Shown: positions 10,070 to 19,193 of the stretch, in pieces
How the letters are laid out: each line of letters opens with the position of its first letter
Numbering within the stretch: position 1 is the stretch's first letter
Assembly (NCBI RefSeq): GCF_049985285.1
Contig: NZ_JBNIEU010000002.1
Location: 186,001 to 250,000, forward strand
DNA length: 64,000 nt
From: Aestuariirhabdus sp049985285
Lineage (GTDB): Bacteria > Pseudomonadota > Gammaproteobacteria > Pseudomonadales > Aestuariirhabdaceae
Reading direction: 5' to 3'
Notes under the pieces: generated by a model
Database searches by the model: none
What the model saw: the letters and a program-made list of their open reading frames with translations, nothing else
What the model was told of the DNA's origin: nothing
Translations under genes and position numbers: made by a program

Positions 10070-10339
10070 TTACTCTCCCTCGCCAAAGAAATCGTTGACC
10101 AGCTCGCTGATCGCTTGCAGTGCCCGATCCTCGTCGTCGCCGTCGATGCGCAAATCAAGCTCGGTGCCTTGGCTGGCTGCCAGCAGCATCACCGACATGA
10201 TGCTTTTGCCATCGACCATGGTGGTGCCGCGCCCCACTTCGATACTACTGCCGAAAGCGGCCGCCGTGGTCACAAATTTTGACGCTGCTCGGGCGTGGAG
10301 TCCGAGTTTGTTGATGATATGAATCTTGGTTTCTATCAT
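10070..10339 (-). CDS. ptsO: NPr, HPr-like phosphocarrier of the nitrogen PTS
   Basis: An 89-residue HPr-family protein. The phosphorylated histidine is H15 in NKLGLHARAASKF and the regulatory-site serine region is S46 in GKSIMSVM. With EI-Ntr (not in this window) and EIIA-Ntr (ptsN, 11354) it forms the regulatory nitrogen phosphotransferase chain rather than a sugar transporter. It lies 21 bases after rapZ in the same minus-strand cluster. It is the last gene of the rpoN-hpf-ptsN-rapZ-ptsO run. Confidence 0.95.
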   Translation of the reverse strand: MIETKIHIINKLGLHARAASKFVTTAAAFGSSIEVGRGTTMVDGKSIMSVMLLAASQGTELDLRIDGDDEDRALQAISELVNDFFGEGE

Positions 10340-10360
10340 TGTCGCTACTGTTATTATATT

Positions 10361-11227
10361 TTATTGTTTTTGCGCGGTGTGCAGTTCGCGGTGACGAACC
10401 TGAACGTTTTGAATCTGACTACTAAAGCGTCGGGTCAGCTCTTCGCTGATGTATACCGAGCGGTGATGGCCGCCGGTGCAGCCGATGGCGATGGTCATGT
10501 AACTTCGGTTTCCCGCCTCGAATGCTGGAAGCCAGCGCTCCACAAAGTCACCGATATCAGCCAGCATCTGCTGTACCTCAGGTTGTTCTCCCAAAAAATC
10601 CCGCACGGGTTTCTCGAGCCCACTGAAGCCCCTCAGGTGCGCTACCCAATAAGGGTTAGGTAAACAGCGTACATCAAACACGTAATCGGCATCAATTGGT
10701 ATGCCTCGCTTGAAACCAAAGGACTGGAATAGCAGTGCGAGACTGTCGTCCGTGCGCATCGCAACACGGGTACGAATCAGGTCGCGTAATTCGTGCAGTG
10801 ATAGTGCGCTGGTATCCAGAGTCAGTTTTGCTCGATTCTTGAGGGGGGCCAGGAGCTCACTTTCGGCGAAAATGGCCTCTTCCAGCGAGCATTTGTCATT
10901 GGACAAGGGGTGGCGTCGCCGTGTTTCACTGAAACGCTTTAGCAGGGTAGCTGGGTCTGCATCGAGGTAGATCACCTCGCACTGCACGCCATTATTGGTT
11001 AGTTGGGCCAGTATCTCGGGGAAGCGTTTAAGGTCCGCGTGCATGTTGCGTGCGTCGATGCTGACAGCGGCATTTCTAAGTGACTGCTCGCTTGAGATCT
11101 CTGCGGCTAGAGACCCCAGTAAGCCTGCTGGCATGTTGTCCACACAGTAGTAGCCCTGATCCTCGAGCACGTGCAGCGCGCTACTTTTGCCGGATCCCGA
11201 TCTTCCACTGATGATTACTAATCGCAT
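10361..11227 (-). CDS. rapZ: RNase adapter / nucleotide-binding protein RapZ
   Basis: A 288-residue P-loop protein with Walker A GRSGSGKS at residues 8-15 and the conserved C-terminal domain (AIGCTGGHHRSVYI) that in E. coli binds the GlmY/GlmZ sRNAs and delivers GlmZ to RNase E, controlling glucosamine-6-phosphate synthase. Whether the sRNA circuit exists in this organism is not shown; the gene is conserved next to ptsN/ptsO beyond enterics. Full length. Confidence 0.95.
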   Translation of the reverse strand: MRLVIISGRSGSGKSSALHVLEDQGYYCVDNMPAGLLGSLAAEISSEQSLRNAAVSIDARNMHADLKRFPEILAQLTNNGVQCEVIYLDADPATLLKRFSETRRRHPLSNDKCSLEEAIFAESELLAPLKNRAKLTLDTSALSLHELRDLIRTRVAMRTDDSLALLFQSFGFKRGIPIDADYVFDVRCLPNPYWVAHLRGFSGLEKPVRDFLGEQPEVQQMLADIGDFVERWLPAFEAGNRSYMTIAIGCTGGHHRSVYISEELTRRFSSQIQNVQVRHRELHTAQKQ

Positions 11228-11353
11228 TTTGCTGGTTCCACTTGCCGACTGGTGCGTGCCGCGCCCTGTTTCTGGTGTGGTGGGTGTTGACCGCGTAAGT
11301 CACTGAGCTGGCAGTATACCAGTTGCATTGTGGCAGGTCTGCGATTTGGGAGA

Positions 11354-11809
11354 TCAGTCGAGGGGGGCGATCGCCATTTGATAGAGTTCGGTACTGCTCT
11401 GCGCGGCGCGCAGGCGGTTACGGTAGCTGGCATTGTCCAGCCGGCCGGCCAGAGCCTGCAAAATCGCCAGATGCTCGTTAGTCGCTTCGTTGGGGACAAC
11501 GAGGGCAAAGATGATATCTACCGGGAGCTCGTCCATGGCGTCGAAATTGACACCCTCAGACAGTTTGAGCAGTGCCGCCACAGGTTCTGTACAGGAGGTG
11601 AGTCGGCAATGGGGAATCGCAATACCTTTGCCAAAGCCTGTGCTGCCGAGGCGTTCACGCTCAAACAGGCCGTTAAACAGCTCGTCGGCTGTTATCTCCT
11701 GCCCTGCCTGGGCGAGAGTTTCGGCAAGTGTTTCGAGTACGCGTTTTTTACTGCCGCCTTCCGCAGCGCAGAGGCTGCGGTCGGGGCTTAGGAGGGATAT
11801 AAAATTCAT
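11354..11809 (-). CDS. ptsN: PTS EIIA-Ntr regulatory protein PtsN
   Basis: A 151-residue EIIA(fructose)-type domain. The phospho-accepting histidine is H67 in GKGIAIPHCRL. Dephosphorylated and phosphorylated forms regulate potassium transport, nitrogen and carbon metabolism, and envelope processes in gammaproteobacteria. It lies 12 bases downstream of hpf in the rpoN cluster; a 126-base gap separates it from rapZ. Confidence 0.95.
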   Translation of the reverse strand: MNFISLLSPDRSLCAAEGGSKKRVLETLAETLAQAGQEITADELFNGLFERERLGSTGFGKGIAIPHCRLTSCTEPVAALLKLSEGVNFDAMDELPVDIIFALVVPNEATNEHLAILQALAGRLDNASYRNRLRAAQSSTELYQMAIAPLD

Positions 11810-11821
11810 AGCCAGATCTAA

Positions 11822-12109
11822 TTAACGGGCGAGATTCTTTTCCTTGTGTTTCATGAGCTGGCGATCCAGTTTGTCCGACAGCATATCAATGGCCGCGTAC
11901 ATGTCTTCATGGACGGCAGTTGCGTGGATGTCCGCACCGCGGACGTGCAGATTGGCCTCCGCTTTTTGTCCCTCTTTTTCGATACTGAGGGTTACGTTGA
12001 CGCTGGTGATGCTGTCAAAGTGTCGCTCAAGACGATCGACTTTAGTTGCTACGTATTCACGCAATGCTTCCGTTACATCAACATGATGACCACTGATATT
12101 GATTTGCAT
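11822..12109 (-). CDS. hpf: Short ribosome hibernation promoting factor HPF
   Basis: A 95-residue HPF/YfiA-family protein, the short form that binds the 30S decoding region and helps form inactive 100S ribosomes in stationary phase. Opening MQINISGHHVDVTEALREYV and the basic C-terminal end are typical. ATG start with AGGAGA 7 bases upstream. A 124-base gap separates it from the rpoN stop, so it may also have its own promoter. Confidence 0.95.
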   Translation of the reverse strand: MQINISGHHVDVTEALREYVATKVDRLERHFDSITSVNVTLSIEKEGQKAEANLHVRGADIHATAVHEDMYAAIDMLSDKLDRQLMKHKEKNLAR

Positions 12110-12233
12110 GCGTTTTCTCCTGAATGTTTGTTACATGATGTTGAGTCGACGTCGTGTCAGGCTCAAGTGTATGCCTCTGTTACCGATCATATCCGAGGCT
12201 CGATATCTCAATGTTGTCGCCAATCAATATAAC

Positions 12234-13766
12234 CTATACCAGACGTTTCCTTTCGTTAGAAGGAGCAATTGATAATGACTCCCGGTATTTGGCAATAGTG
12301 CGGCGAGCAACCTGAATTCCCTGCTCAGCAAGCAAACCCGCTATCTTGCTGTCACTCAATGGCTTTTTTGGGTTCTCTGCGGCCACAAGCTTCTTGATAA
12401 TAGCCCTGATTGCCGTAGAGGAGCACTCTCCTCCACTGGCGGTACTGACATGGCTTGAGAAGAAATACTTGAGCTCAAATATGCCGCGGGGGGTGTGCAT
12501 GTATTTTTGCGTCGTTACCCGGGATATGGTGGATTCGTGCATGCTGACCGCTTCGGCGATATCGTGCAGTACCAGCGGTTTCATCGCCTCTTCACCATAC
12601 TCCAGAAACCCGCGCTGATGCTCAACGATCTGGGTGGCCACCTTCATCAGTGTTTCGTTTCGGCTCTGCAGACTCTTGAGAAACCAGCGGGCTTCCTGCA
12701 AGTGGTTTTTCAGGTAGGTGTTGTCTGAACTGTTATCAGCACGTTTGACCAGCGAAGCGTAACCCGAGTTGATGCGGACTCGGGGCACAGAGTCCGGGTT
12801 CAGCTCGACGGTCCAGCGGCCGTTCACCTTTTTTACGGTGACGTCGGGTATGACATATTCAGGCTCGCTGCTTTGAATGCTTGCCCCGGGTTTTGGGTTG
12901 AGGGTCTGGATCAGTTCAATCGCAGCTTTGAGATCGGCCTCTTTGAGACGGGTTTTGCGCATTAATTGAGCGTAATCATGGGAGCCCAACAAGTTGATGT
13001 GTTTCTCAACCACCAGGGCCGCTGAACCCAGGTGAGGGGTGGTGGTGGGCAATTGGGCAAGCTGGATTAACAGGCACTCGCTGAGGGATCGAGCCGCCAC
13101 ACCGACTGGATCGAACTGCTGAAGACGGTGTAACACCGCTTCAAACTCATCCAGTTCAATGTCCAGATCCTCTTCGATGCCTTCCATCAGCTCTTCGCAG
13201 CTACAGCTGAGATAGCCATCGTCCTTGAGTGCGTCAATGATGGTAATGGCTATCGCCCGGTCGGTGTCGGACATAGGTGTCAGGTTAAGCTGCCACTCCA
13301 GATGGGACTGAAGGGTTTCTGAGGTGCTGGCTCGCGTGGCCGGATTGTACTCATCGTTGTCGGACGAGCCCGACCCCGAGGAGGGCGGCAGACTGGATTG
13401 ATAAACATCATCCCAGGCGGTGTCAACGGGCAGATCTTCCGGGATATTGTCCTGCCAGTCGTCGGACATCACCTCATTTTCGTTGTTGGCACTGTCGGCG
13501 CTTTGCTGATCCTGCTGCTCAGCCTCTTTTAGGCCGTTGTTTTCAGCCTTGTTGTCGAACTCGCTACCATCTTTTGCGCTTTCTTGCTCGGTCGCCGCCT
13601 CATTATCGGAACCCTCTTCGGGCTCGAGCATGGGGTTGGATTCGAGGGCTTGTTGAATCTCCTGCTGCAGATCCAGGGTAGAGAGCTGAAGTAGTTTGAT
13701 GGCTTGTTGCAGCTGAGGCGTCATCGTCAGCTGCTGGCCCATTTTCAGGACTAGGGATGGTTTCAT
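12234..13766 (-). CDS. rpoN: RNA polymerase sigma-54 factor
   Basis: A 510-residue sigma-54 with all three regions: a Gln/Leu-rich region I (LKMGQQLTMTPQLQQAIK) that contacts activators, an acidic region II (about residues 55-130), and the core-binding and DNA-binding region III ending in the RpoN box ARRTIAKYRESL. It directs transcription from -24/-12 promoters with enhancer-binding proteins. It lies 117 bases downstream of lptB, the standard gene order. Confidence 0.98.
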   Translation of the reverse strand: MKPSLVLKMGQQLTMTPQLQQAIKLLQLSTLDLQQEIQQALESNPMLEPEEGSDNEAATEQESAKDGSEFDNKAENNGLKEAEQQDQQSADSANNENEVMSDDWQDNIPEDLPVDTAWDDVYQSSLPPSSGSGSSDNDEYNPATRASTSETLQSHLEWQLNLTPMSDTDRAIAITIIDALKDDGYLSCSCEELMEGIEEDLDIELDEFEAVLHRLQQFDPVGVAARSLSECLLIQLAQLPTTTPHLGSAALVVEKHINLLGSHDYAQLMRKTRLKEADLKAAIELIQTLNPKPGASIQSSEPEYVIPDVTVKKVNGRWTVELNPDSVPRVRINSGYASLVKRADNSSDNTYLKNHLQEARWFLKSLQSRNETLMKVATQIVEHQRGFLEYGEEAMKPLVLHDIAEAVSMHESTISRVTTQKYMHTPRGIFELKYFFSSHVSTASGGECSSTAIRAIIKKLVAAENPKKPLSDSKIAGLLAEQGIQVARRTIAKYRESLSIAPSNERKRLV

Positions 13767-13883
13767 AAATAATACAATGTCCGGTCCATAATCTGCGCAT
13801 CACTCCCGTTGGGTTTTCCGGTCGCATCCTGCTCCGGCAAAAATCTTGCATGGTTCTATTATAGGGTTGAACGGGATGAATGC

Positions 13884-14609
13884 CTATATGCGAAATTCGT
13901 GTCCCAGATAAACGTCTTTCACTTTCTGGTTATTCATCACGGCCTCGGCATTACCCTCGGCGATGATCTTGCCTTCACTAACGATATAGGCAAGCTCACA
14001 GATATCCAGTGTTTCGCGAACATTATGGTCTGTGATCAGCACTCCGATGCCCTTGTCGCGCAGGTGGCGGATCACATCCTTGATGTCATTGACCGAAATG
14101 GGGTCGACCCCGGCGAAGGGCTCATCGAGCAGGATAAAGGCGGGTTCCGTGGCTAGCGCCCGCGCGATCTCTACTCGTCTGCGCTCTCCACCCGACAAGC
14201 TGATACCCTTGCTGTTGCGAATATGGGTGATGTGGAACTCCCGCAGCAGGGCTTCAAGTTTTTCCAGTCGCTGCTTGCGATTGAGATCCTTGCGGGTTTC
14301 CAGTATGGAGAGGATATTCTCGGTAACGGTTAGTTTTCGGAAAATGGAGGCTTCCTGGGTCAAATAGCCTATGCCCTGGCGTGCGCGGCCATGCATTGGC
14401 AGGCGGGTAATATCCACACCATCGATTAAAATCTGGCCTCCATCGGACTGCACGAGCCCGACAATCATATAAAAACTGGTGGTTTTTCCTGCCCCGTTCG
14501 GCCCTAGTAAGCCGACAATCTGGCTACTGGAGATGCTGATCGAAATATCTTCGACCACCTTTCTTCCGCGGTAACTCTTTGCCAAGTGAAGTGCTTTAAG
14601 GGTTGCCAT
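13884..14609 (-). CDS. lptB: LPS export ABC transporter ATPase LptB
   Basis: A 241-residue cytoplasmic ATPase that powers LptB2FGC, extracting lipopolysaccharide from the inner membrane. Walker A GPNGAGKT at 36-43, signature LSGGERRRVEIARAL and Walker B ILLDEPFAGVDP are intact. It starts 8 bases after the lptA stop and is co-transcribed with lptA, lptC and kdsC. LptF and LptG are not encoded in the window. Confidence 0.97.
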   Translation of the reverse strand: MATLKALHLAKSYRGRKVVEDISISISSSQIVGLLGPNGAGKTTSFYMIVGLVQSDGGQILIDGVDITRLPMHGRARQGIGYLTQEASIFRKLTVTENILSILETRKDLNRKQRLEKLEALLREFHITHIRNSKGISLSGGERRRVEIARALATEPAFILLDEPFAGVDPISVNDIKDVIRHLRDKGIGVLITDHNVRETLDICELAYIVSEGKIIAEGNAEAVMNNQKVKDVYLGHEFRI

Positions 14610-14617
14610 GGGGATAT

Positions 14618-15130
14618 CTACTGCTTGACTTTGGGTTGGATAATCATTTCGACACGGTTGCCGGCCTTGCTGCTGGAGCTTCCGCTCTGGGCATTAACCG
14701 CCTGGGTTGTCATGTTGTAGTGGATCGTTTCGCCGGTAAAGGAGTTGCCCTCCTGCAGCAGGCGGGCGTTCTTAAGTAATTTCACCTGATCGCTGGCAAC
14801 GGAGTAGTCGATGGTATTGCCATAGGCTTTGATGATCTCCTTGTCGGCGGCAGGCTTCTCCCGGTAGTGGGCAGGATTGCCTTCCGCCACCATACGGGTG
14901 ACATTTCCCTCCTTGGTGTAGAGCGTGATTTTGTCGCCGCTAATATGGATAGTGCCTTGGTTCATCGTCACATTGCCGGTGTAGATGGCTCGCCCAGCGC
15001 CTTCATCAATATCGGCAGTGTCCGCCTTGATTCGAATAGGTTGGGACTGGTCTTCCGGCAGGGCGTGGGCGACAGCGCTAAAGAGCGCGCTGGCTAACAG
15101 GCCGATAATCAAGGAGCTATTGGGCTTCAT
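14618..15130 (-). CDS. lptA: Periplasmic LPS bridge protein LptA
   Basis: A 170-residue periplasmic protein with a signal peptide (about residues 1-23, ending AVAHA) and an OstA/LptA beta-jellyroll domain. It polymerises to form the bridge carrying LPS from LptC to the LptDE outer-membrane complex. Its start overlaps the lptC stop by 14 bases, indicating coupled translation. Confidence 0.95.
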   Translation of the reverse strand: MKPNSSLIIGLLASALFSAVAHALPEDQSQPIRIKADTADIDEGAGRAIYTGNVTMNQGTIHISGDKITLYTKEGNVTRMVAEGNPAHYREKPAADKEIIKAYGNTIDYSVASDQVKLLKNARLLQEGNSFTGETIHYNMTTQAVNAQSGSSSSKAGNRVEMIIQPKVKQ

Positions 15131-15686
15131 AGGTGCCTCTGACGTTGGACAGCAGTTGAACTTGGTCCTGGTTAAGGTTGGCTTTCATCCCCACCGCACG
15201 AGTCACGCCACTGGGTGTAGTAATGGTGACAGGTCGGTTGGTGGACGCCAGCTCCTGCCCAGAGTATAGGGTGATGAAATCGGTATCAAGGCGTCCCCGT
15301 TCACTACCATCTTGCGCCAGCACTCGCATCACCACATCATCCCATAGCTCCAGATCTTCGCTGCCTGGCAGCAGTTTTCCAGAACGTGCGCTGATGTGGC
15401 GCTCGCCGTCCGCCTTTAACAGTGTCATTCGTGGCTCACTGATCATCGTGGTGTCGTTGTGGGGGTAGTGGTTGACCTCCACGGCATTGAGTCGGTGGTC
15501 AAGGGCGCCATGTTCGTTGTATCGGGTTAGCTGGGCGTTTTGCATATAGAAGTCGACCTCCTGCCGCTCGCGAGGGTCAGTGTCTGGCGGAGTCAGGGCT
15601 TGCCGCAGGGGGGTGTTCTGGTAGAGGTAAAATCCCCCATAGGCGAGCAGTATGCCCCCTAGCAGTGCAATGAACAGCGCTCTCAC
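15117..15686 (-). CDS. lptC: LPS export protein LptC
   Basis: A 189-residue bitopic inner-membrane protein: a single N-terminal helix (about residues 3-22) followed by a periplasmic LptC domain that receives LPS from LptB2FG and hands it to LptA. It overlaps kdsC by 4 bases (ATGA) and lptA by 14 bases. Confidence 0.93.
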   Translation of the reverse strand: MRALFIALLGGILLAYGGFYLYQNTPLRQALTPPDTDPRERQEVDFYMQNAQLTRYNEHGALDHRLNAVEVNHYPHNDTTMISEPRMTLLKADGERHISARSGKLLPGSEDLELWDDVVMRVLAQDGSERGRLDTDFITLYSGQELASTNRPVTITTPSGVTRAVGMKANLNQDQVQLLSNVRGTYEAQ

Positions 15687-16207
15687 AGATAACGGTCCAG
15701 TGCGTCCTGCAGTTTCCCTTGTGCGGCTAACAAGGCATCGCAGAACTCGCGCGCCGCGCCGTTACCGCCGTTGGTCTCGGTGACGGCGCAGGCGTGCTGT
15801 TTGACGAAAAAATGGGCGTTGGCAACAGCTGCCCCCAGTCCAACCTGCCGAATAACGGCCAGATCCGGCAGGTCGTCACCGAGGTAGGCAACCTCATCCA
15901 GCGTCAATCCCAGTGTGGGTAGCAACTCTTGCAGGGCAACCAGCTTGTCCTCACGGCCCTGGTAAACGTGGGTGATGCCCAGATTGGTGGCGCGACGTGC
16001 CACCAGTTGCGAGCGGCGCCCGGTGATAATGGCAGTCTCGATACCGGCCTGTTGCAACATCTTGATGCCTTGCCCATCAAGGGTAGAGAAGGCTTTCAGC
16101 TCTTCGCCGTTTTCACTAAACAGTAACTGGCCGTTGGTGAGCACGCCATCGACGTCAAACACCGCCAGGCGAATACGTTGTGCGCGGGCAGTTAGGTGGC
16201 TGAACAT
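15683..16207 (-). CDS. kdsC: Kdo-8-phosphate phosphatase KdsC
   Basis: A 174-residue HAD-superfamily enzyme that hydrolyses Kdo-8-phosphate to Kdo for the LPS inner core. The catalytic motif DVDGVLT has nucleophile D18 and acid/base D20; later motifs ITGRRS and GDDLPDL are present. It overlaps kdsD by 1 base (TGATG) and lptC by 4 bases, so Kdo synthesis and LPS transport share an operon. Confidence 0.96.
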   Translation of the reverse strand: MFSHLTARAQRIRLAVFDVDGVLTNGQLLFSENGEELKAFSTLDGQGIKMLQQAGIETAIITGRRSQLVARRATNLGITHVYQGREDKLVALQELLPTLGLTLDEVAYLGDDLPDLAVIRQVGLGAAVANAHFFVKQHACAVTETNGGNGAAREFCDALLAAQGKLQDALDRYL

Positions 16208-17181
16208 CAGACGACTCCCGCACGCAGCAAGTCATGCATATTGAGGGCACCTACGGGTTTGTGCGCAGTATCGACCACAATAAGGCCGTTAATTTTGCTC
16301 TCGTCCATGATATGGACCGCTTCGGCGGCGAGCACTCCCTGGGTGACGGTTTTGCAGTTGCGGGTCATGACGTCATCGATTGAGGTGGTTGCCATGTTGA
16401 GCTCGCGGTCCAGTGAGCGGCGCAGGTCGCCATCGGTAAAGACCCCGCTAAGGGCGCCATCTGTAGTGGTGATGGCGGTCATGCCGAGTCCCTTGCGGGT
16501 CATCTCCATGAGTGCATCACGCAGGGGGGTGCCCTCCACAACGATGGGCAGGCGCTCACCGCTGTGCATGACGTCGTCAACCTTGAGCAGCAAGCGGCGA
16601 CCGAGGGTGCCACCGGGGTGGGAGAAGGCAAAGTCCTCGGCGCTAAAGCCGCGGCGTTCAAGCAGTGCAATGGCCAGCGCATCTCCCATGACCAGCGACA
16701 CCGTGGTGCTGGAGGTGGGGGCAAGATTGAGGGGGCAGGCTTCCTGTGTTACGCCGGTGTTCAGGTTAACATTTGCCGCCTGTGCGAGGGCAGAGTCGGG
16801 GTTGCCGGTCATGCTGATCATGGGCACACCAAGCCGTTTGAGTAGCGGGATCAGGGTCACCATCTCGCCGGTATTGCCCGAGTTGGACAGGGTGATGACG
16901 ACGTCATCGACGGTGATCATGCCAAGGTCGCCGTGACAGGCTTCGCCCGGGTGCACAAAAAATGCGGGGCTGCCGGTGCTGGCCAGGGTCGCAGCCATTT
17001 TGGTACCGATGTGACCCGATTTGCCCATGCCGACCACTACGATGCGTCCGCGGCAGTTCATCAGCAGTTCGCAGGCCGCCTCGAAGTCGCCGTCGATGCG
17101 TTGCAGCAGTTCGCCGATCGCTTCCTGCTCCATGCGCACCGTGCGCAGGCCTGACTCCTTGAAACTGGTTGGGTGGCTCAT
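16207..17181 (-). CDS. kdsD: Arabinose-5-phosphate isomerase KdsD
   Basis: A 324-residue enzyme that makes D-arabinose-5-phosphate from ribulose-5-phosphate, the first committed precursor of Kdo. It has an N-terminal SIS domain (about residues 40-175, with VVGMGKSGHIG and SNSGNTGE) and two C-terminal CBS domains (about 205-324). It lies 17 bases downstream of the yrbG-like antiporter. Confidence 0.96.
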   Translation of the reverse strand: MSHPTSFKESGLRTVRMEQEAIGELLQRIDGDFEAACELLMNCRGRIVVVGMGKSGHIGTKMAATLASTGSPAFFVHPGEACHGDLGMITVDDVVITLSNSGNTGEMVTLIPLLKRLGVPMISMTGNPDSALAQAANVNLNTGVTQEACPLNLAPTSSTTVSLVMGDALAIALLERRGFSAEDFAFSHPGGTLGRRLLLKVDDVMHSGERLPIVVEGTPLRDALMEMTRKGLGMTAITTTDGALSGVFTDGDLRRSLDRELNMATTSIDDVMTRNCKTVTQGVLAAEAVHIMDESKINGLIVVDTAHKPVGALNMHDLLRAGVV

Positions 17182-17198
17182 ATTGCTATTACCATGGG

Positions 17199-18164
17199 CT
17201 AGAGAGTGAAGTACAAGGCGACATAATACGCACTATAACAGGCAAAGAGAATGCCGCCGCTGTAGCGTCCAATCCCCCCGCGGCGCAGTGCTAGCCACGC
17301 CATGGCCGCCAGTAACAGGGTCAGTGCGAGCATGCTGGCATAGTCGCGCAGCAGGATCTCGGTCTCGAAATGGGTCGGGGCGATCAGGCCCGGCATTGCC
17401 AGTACGGCTAACAGATTGAAAATGTTGGACCCTACGATGTTACCCAGGGCGATATCGTGGTGCCCCTTTAGAGCGCTGGCAACAGATGCTGCCAGCTCGG
17501 GCAGACTGGTGCCGATCGCGACGACGGTGAGGCCTATCACAAGGTCGCTGACGCCGAAAAGTAGTGCGATCTCCGTTGCTCCCCAAACCAGTGCTCGAGC
17601 ACTGACCAATAACACGGTGAGGCCGACCAAAAGAATCGCCAGCGCTCGTGCCAGGGGAATATCGGGAATCTCATCGGCTTCATTGTCGGCGAGCTGCTGG
17701 TTCTCGGCAGCCAGTGGTGGTTTTTGCCAACGAAACAGCAGGTACAGGGTGATCGCCAGGCCCGACAGTAACAGGATACCGTCGACCAGGCCCAGGTGCA
17801 GGTCAAGCAAGCACCACCCTGCAAGCAGGGTAATGGCCACCAGAAGCGGAATCTCCCGTAATATGAGGGAATTTTTAACGGGCAGTGGTGCGATCAGTGC
17901 GGTGATCGCCAAAACGAGGCCGATATTGGCGATATTGGAGCCGATCGCGTTACCGGCCGCGAGTCCGGCATGGCCATCCATAGCCGCCATGATCGATACC
18001 AGTATCTCGGGTGCCGATGTGCCCAGCGCTACGACCGTGAGACCGATCAGTAACGGAGACATCCCCAGCTGTCTGGCCGTGGCTGCAGCGCCCTCGACAA
18101 ATTTGTCGGCACTCCAGATCAAGGCGGCGAACCCGGCTATTATTGAAAGCATTGCCAACAACAT
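17199..18164 (-). CDS. yrbG: Calcium/sodium antiporter YrbG-type
   Basis: A 321-residue inner-membrane protein of the Ca2+:cation antiporter family with about ten hydrophobic helices in two inverted repeats. The alpha repeats are VVALGTSAPEILVS (N-terminal half) and VVAIGTSLPELAAS (C-terminal half), each followed by a GNxxGSN motif that coordinates the ions. It is the first gene of the minus-strand LPS operon, divergent from the mla operon. Confidence 0.93.
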   Translation of the reverse strand: MLLAMLSIIAGFAALIWSADKFVEGAAATARQLGMSPLLIGLTVVALGTSAPEILVSIMAAMDGHAGLAAGNAIGSNIANIGLVLAITALIAPLPVKNSLILREIPLLVAITLLAGWCLLDLHLGLVDGILLLSGLAITLYLLFRWQKPPLAAENQQLADNEADEIPDIPLARALAILLVGLTVLLVSARALVWGATEIALLFGVSDLVIGLTVVAIGTSLPELAASVASALKGHHDIALGNIVGSNIFNLLAVLAMPGLIAPTHFETEILLRDYASMLALTLLLAAMAWLALRRGGIGRYSGGILFACYSAYYVALYFTL

Positions 18165-18377
18165 AAAAATGACCGTTTAAAAAGGGGGCTAATTAAAGAG
18201 ATTATCATCTGCGAATGCAAGCATGCCTGCACTTGGTCGCTAGAGGGTAGCAGGGCGCACTGGTAGCGGCACCCATAAGTGATTAGAATGCGCGGAAGTA
18301 ACCCGTTAGGGAATTATGTGCATTTAGCCCGGCTTATCATTTAGGTTGGGGTTGATGCCAAGGAGTTGGCGAGCGGA

Positions 18378-19193
18378 ATGAGTGCTTTTGATGATCCTTA
18401 TGTAGAGATGTGCGGGCTGAGTTTTCGGCGCGGGAGTCGCATCATCTTTGATAAGGTCGACATTAAGATTCCTCGCGGCAAAATTACCGGCATCATGGGT
18501 CCGAGTGGTACCGGTAAGACGACTCTGCTCAAGTTGATCGGGGCCCAGTTGAAGCCGGATCAGGGGTGTGTCCGGGTCGATGGCCAGGATGTCACTACCA
18601 TGAGGCGCGGTGAACTATTTTCTATCCGCAAGAAAATGGGCATGTTGTTCCAAAGTGGTGCGCTGTTCACGGATCTTAGCGTATTTGAAAATGTGGCCTT
18701 CCCGTTGCGGGTGCATACCCGGCTTGGCGAAGCGCTGATTCGCGACCTGGTGTTGATGAAACTGCAGGCGGTGGGACTGCGGGGTGCAAGAGACCTGATG
18801 CCCAGCGAGCTGTCAGGAGGGATGGCGCGGCGAGTGGCGCTGGCCAGAGCCATTGCCCTGGATCCGCAGATGATGATGTACGACGAGCCCTTTGTCGGAC
18901 AGGATCCGATGGCGATGGGGGTGCTGGTGCAGTTGATACGCATGCTGAATGATGCCCTGCAGTTGACCAGCGTGATCGTCTCCCACGATGTCCATGAAAC
19001 CGCGAGTATCGCCGACTATATCTACGTCGTGGGGGATACCCATGTGCTCGGATTTGGTACGCCGAAAGCGATGCTTAACTCTCCCGACCCGAGGATTCGC
19101 CAGTTTATGCAAGGCCTGCCGGATGGCCCTGTTCCATTCCATTACCCTGCCCAGGAGTATCGGCGGGATCTGATAGGGGAGCAGGATGCATAG
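18378..19193 (+). CDS. mlaF: Phospholipid transport ATPase MlaF
   Basis: A 271-residue ABC ATPase that energises the MlaFEDB complex controlling phospholipid asymmetry of the outer membrane. Walker A GPSGTGKT, signature LSGGMARRVALARA and Walker B MMYDEPFVGQDP are intact. I take the ATG at 18378, with AAGGAG 12 bases upstream; the in-frame TTG at 18366 sits directly on that site. It overlaps mlaE by 8 bases. Confidence 0.96.
   Translation: MSAFDDPYVEMCGLSFRRGSRIIFDKVDIKIPRGKITGIMGPSGTGKTTLLKLIGAQLKPDQGCVRVDGQDVTTMRRGELFSIRKKMGMLFQSGALFTDLSVFENVAFPLRVHTRLGEALIRDLVLMKLQAVGLRGARDLMPSELSGGMARRVALARAIALDPQMMMYDEPFVGQDPMAMGVLVQLIRMLNDALQLTSVIVSHDVHETASIADYIYVVGDTHVLGFGTPKAMLNSPDPRIRQFMQGLPDGPVPFHYPAQEYRRDLIGEQDA

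Noticed and set aside
17416..18180. 254-residue plus-strand open frame
   Set aside because: Antisense of the Ca/Na antiporter; Ser/Arg/Ala-rich shadow with no ribosome-binding site.
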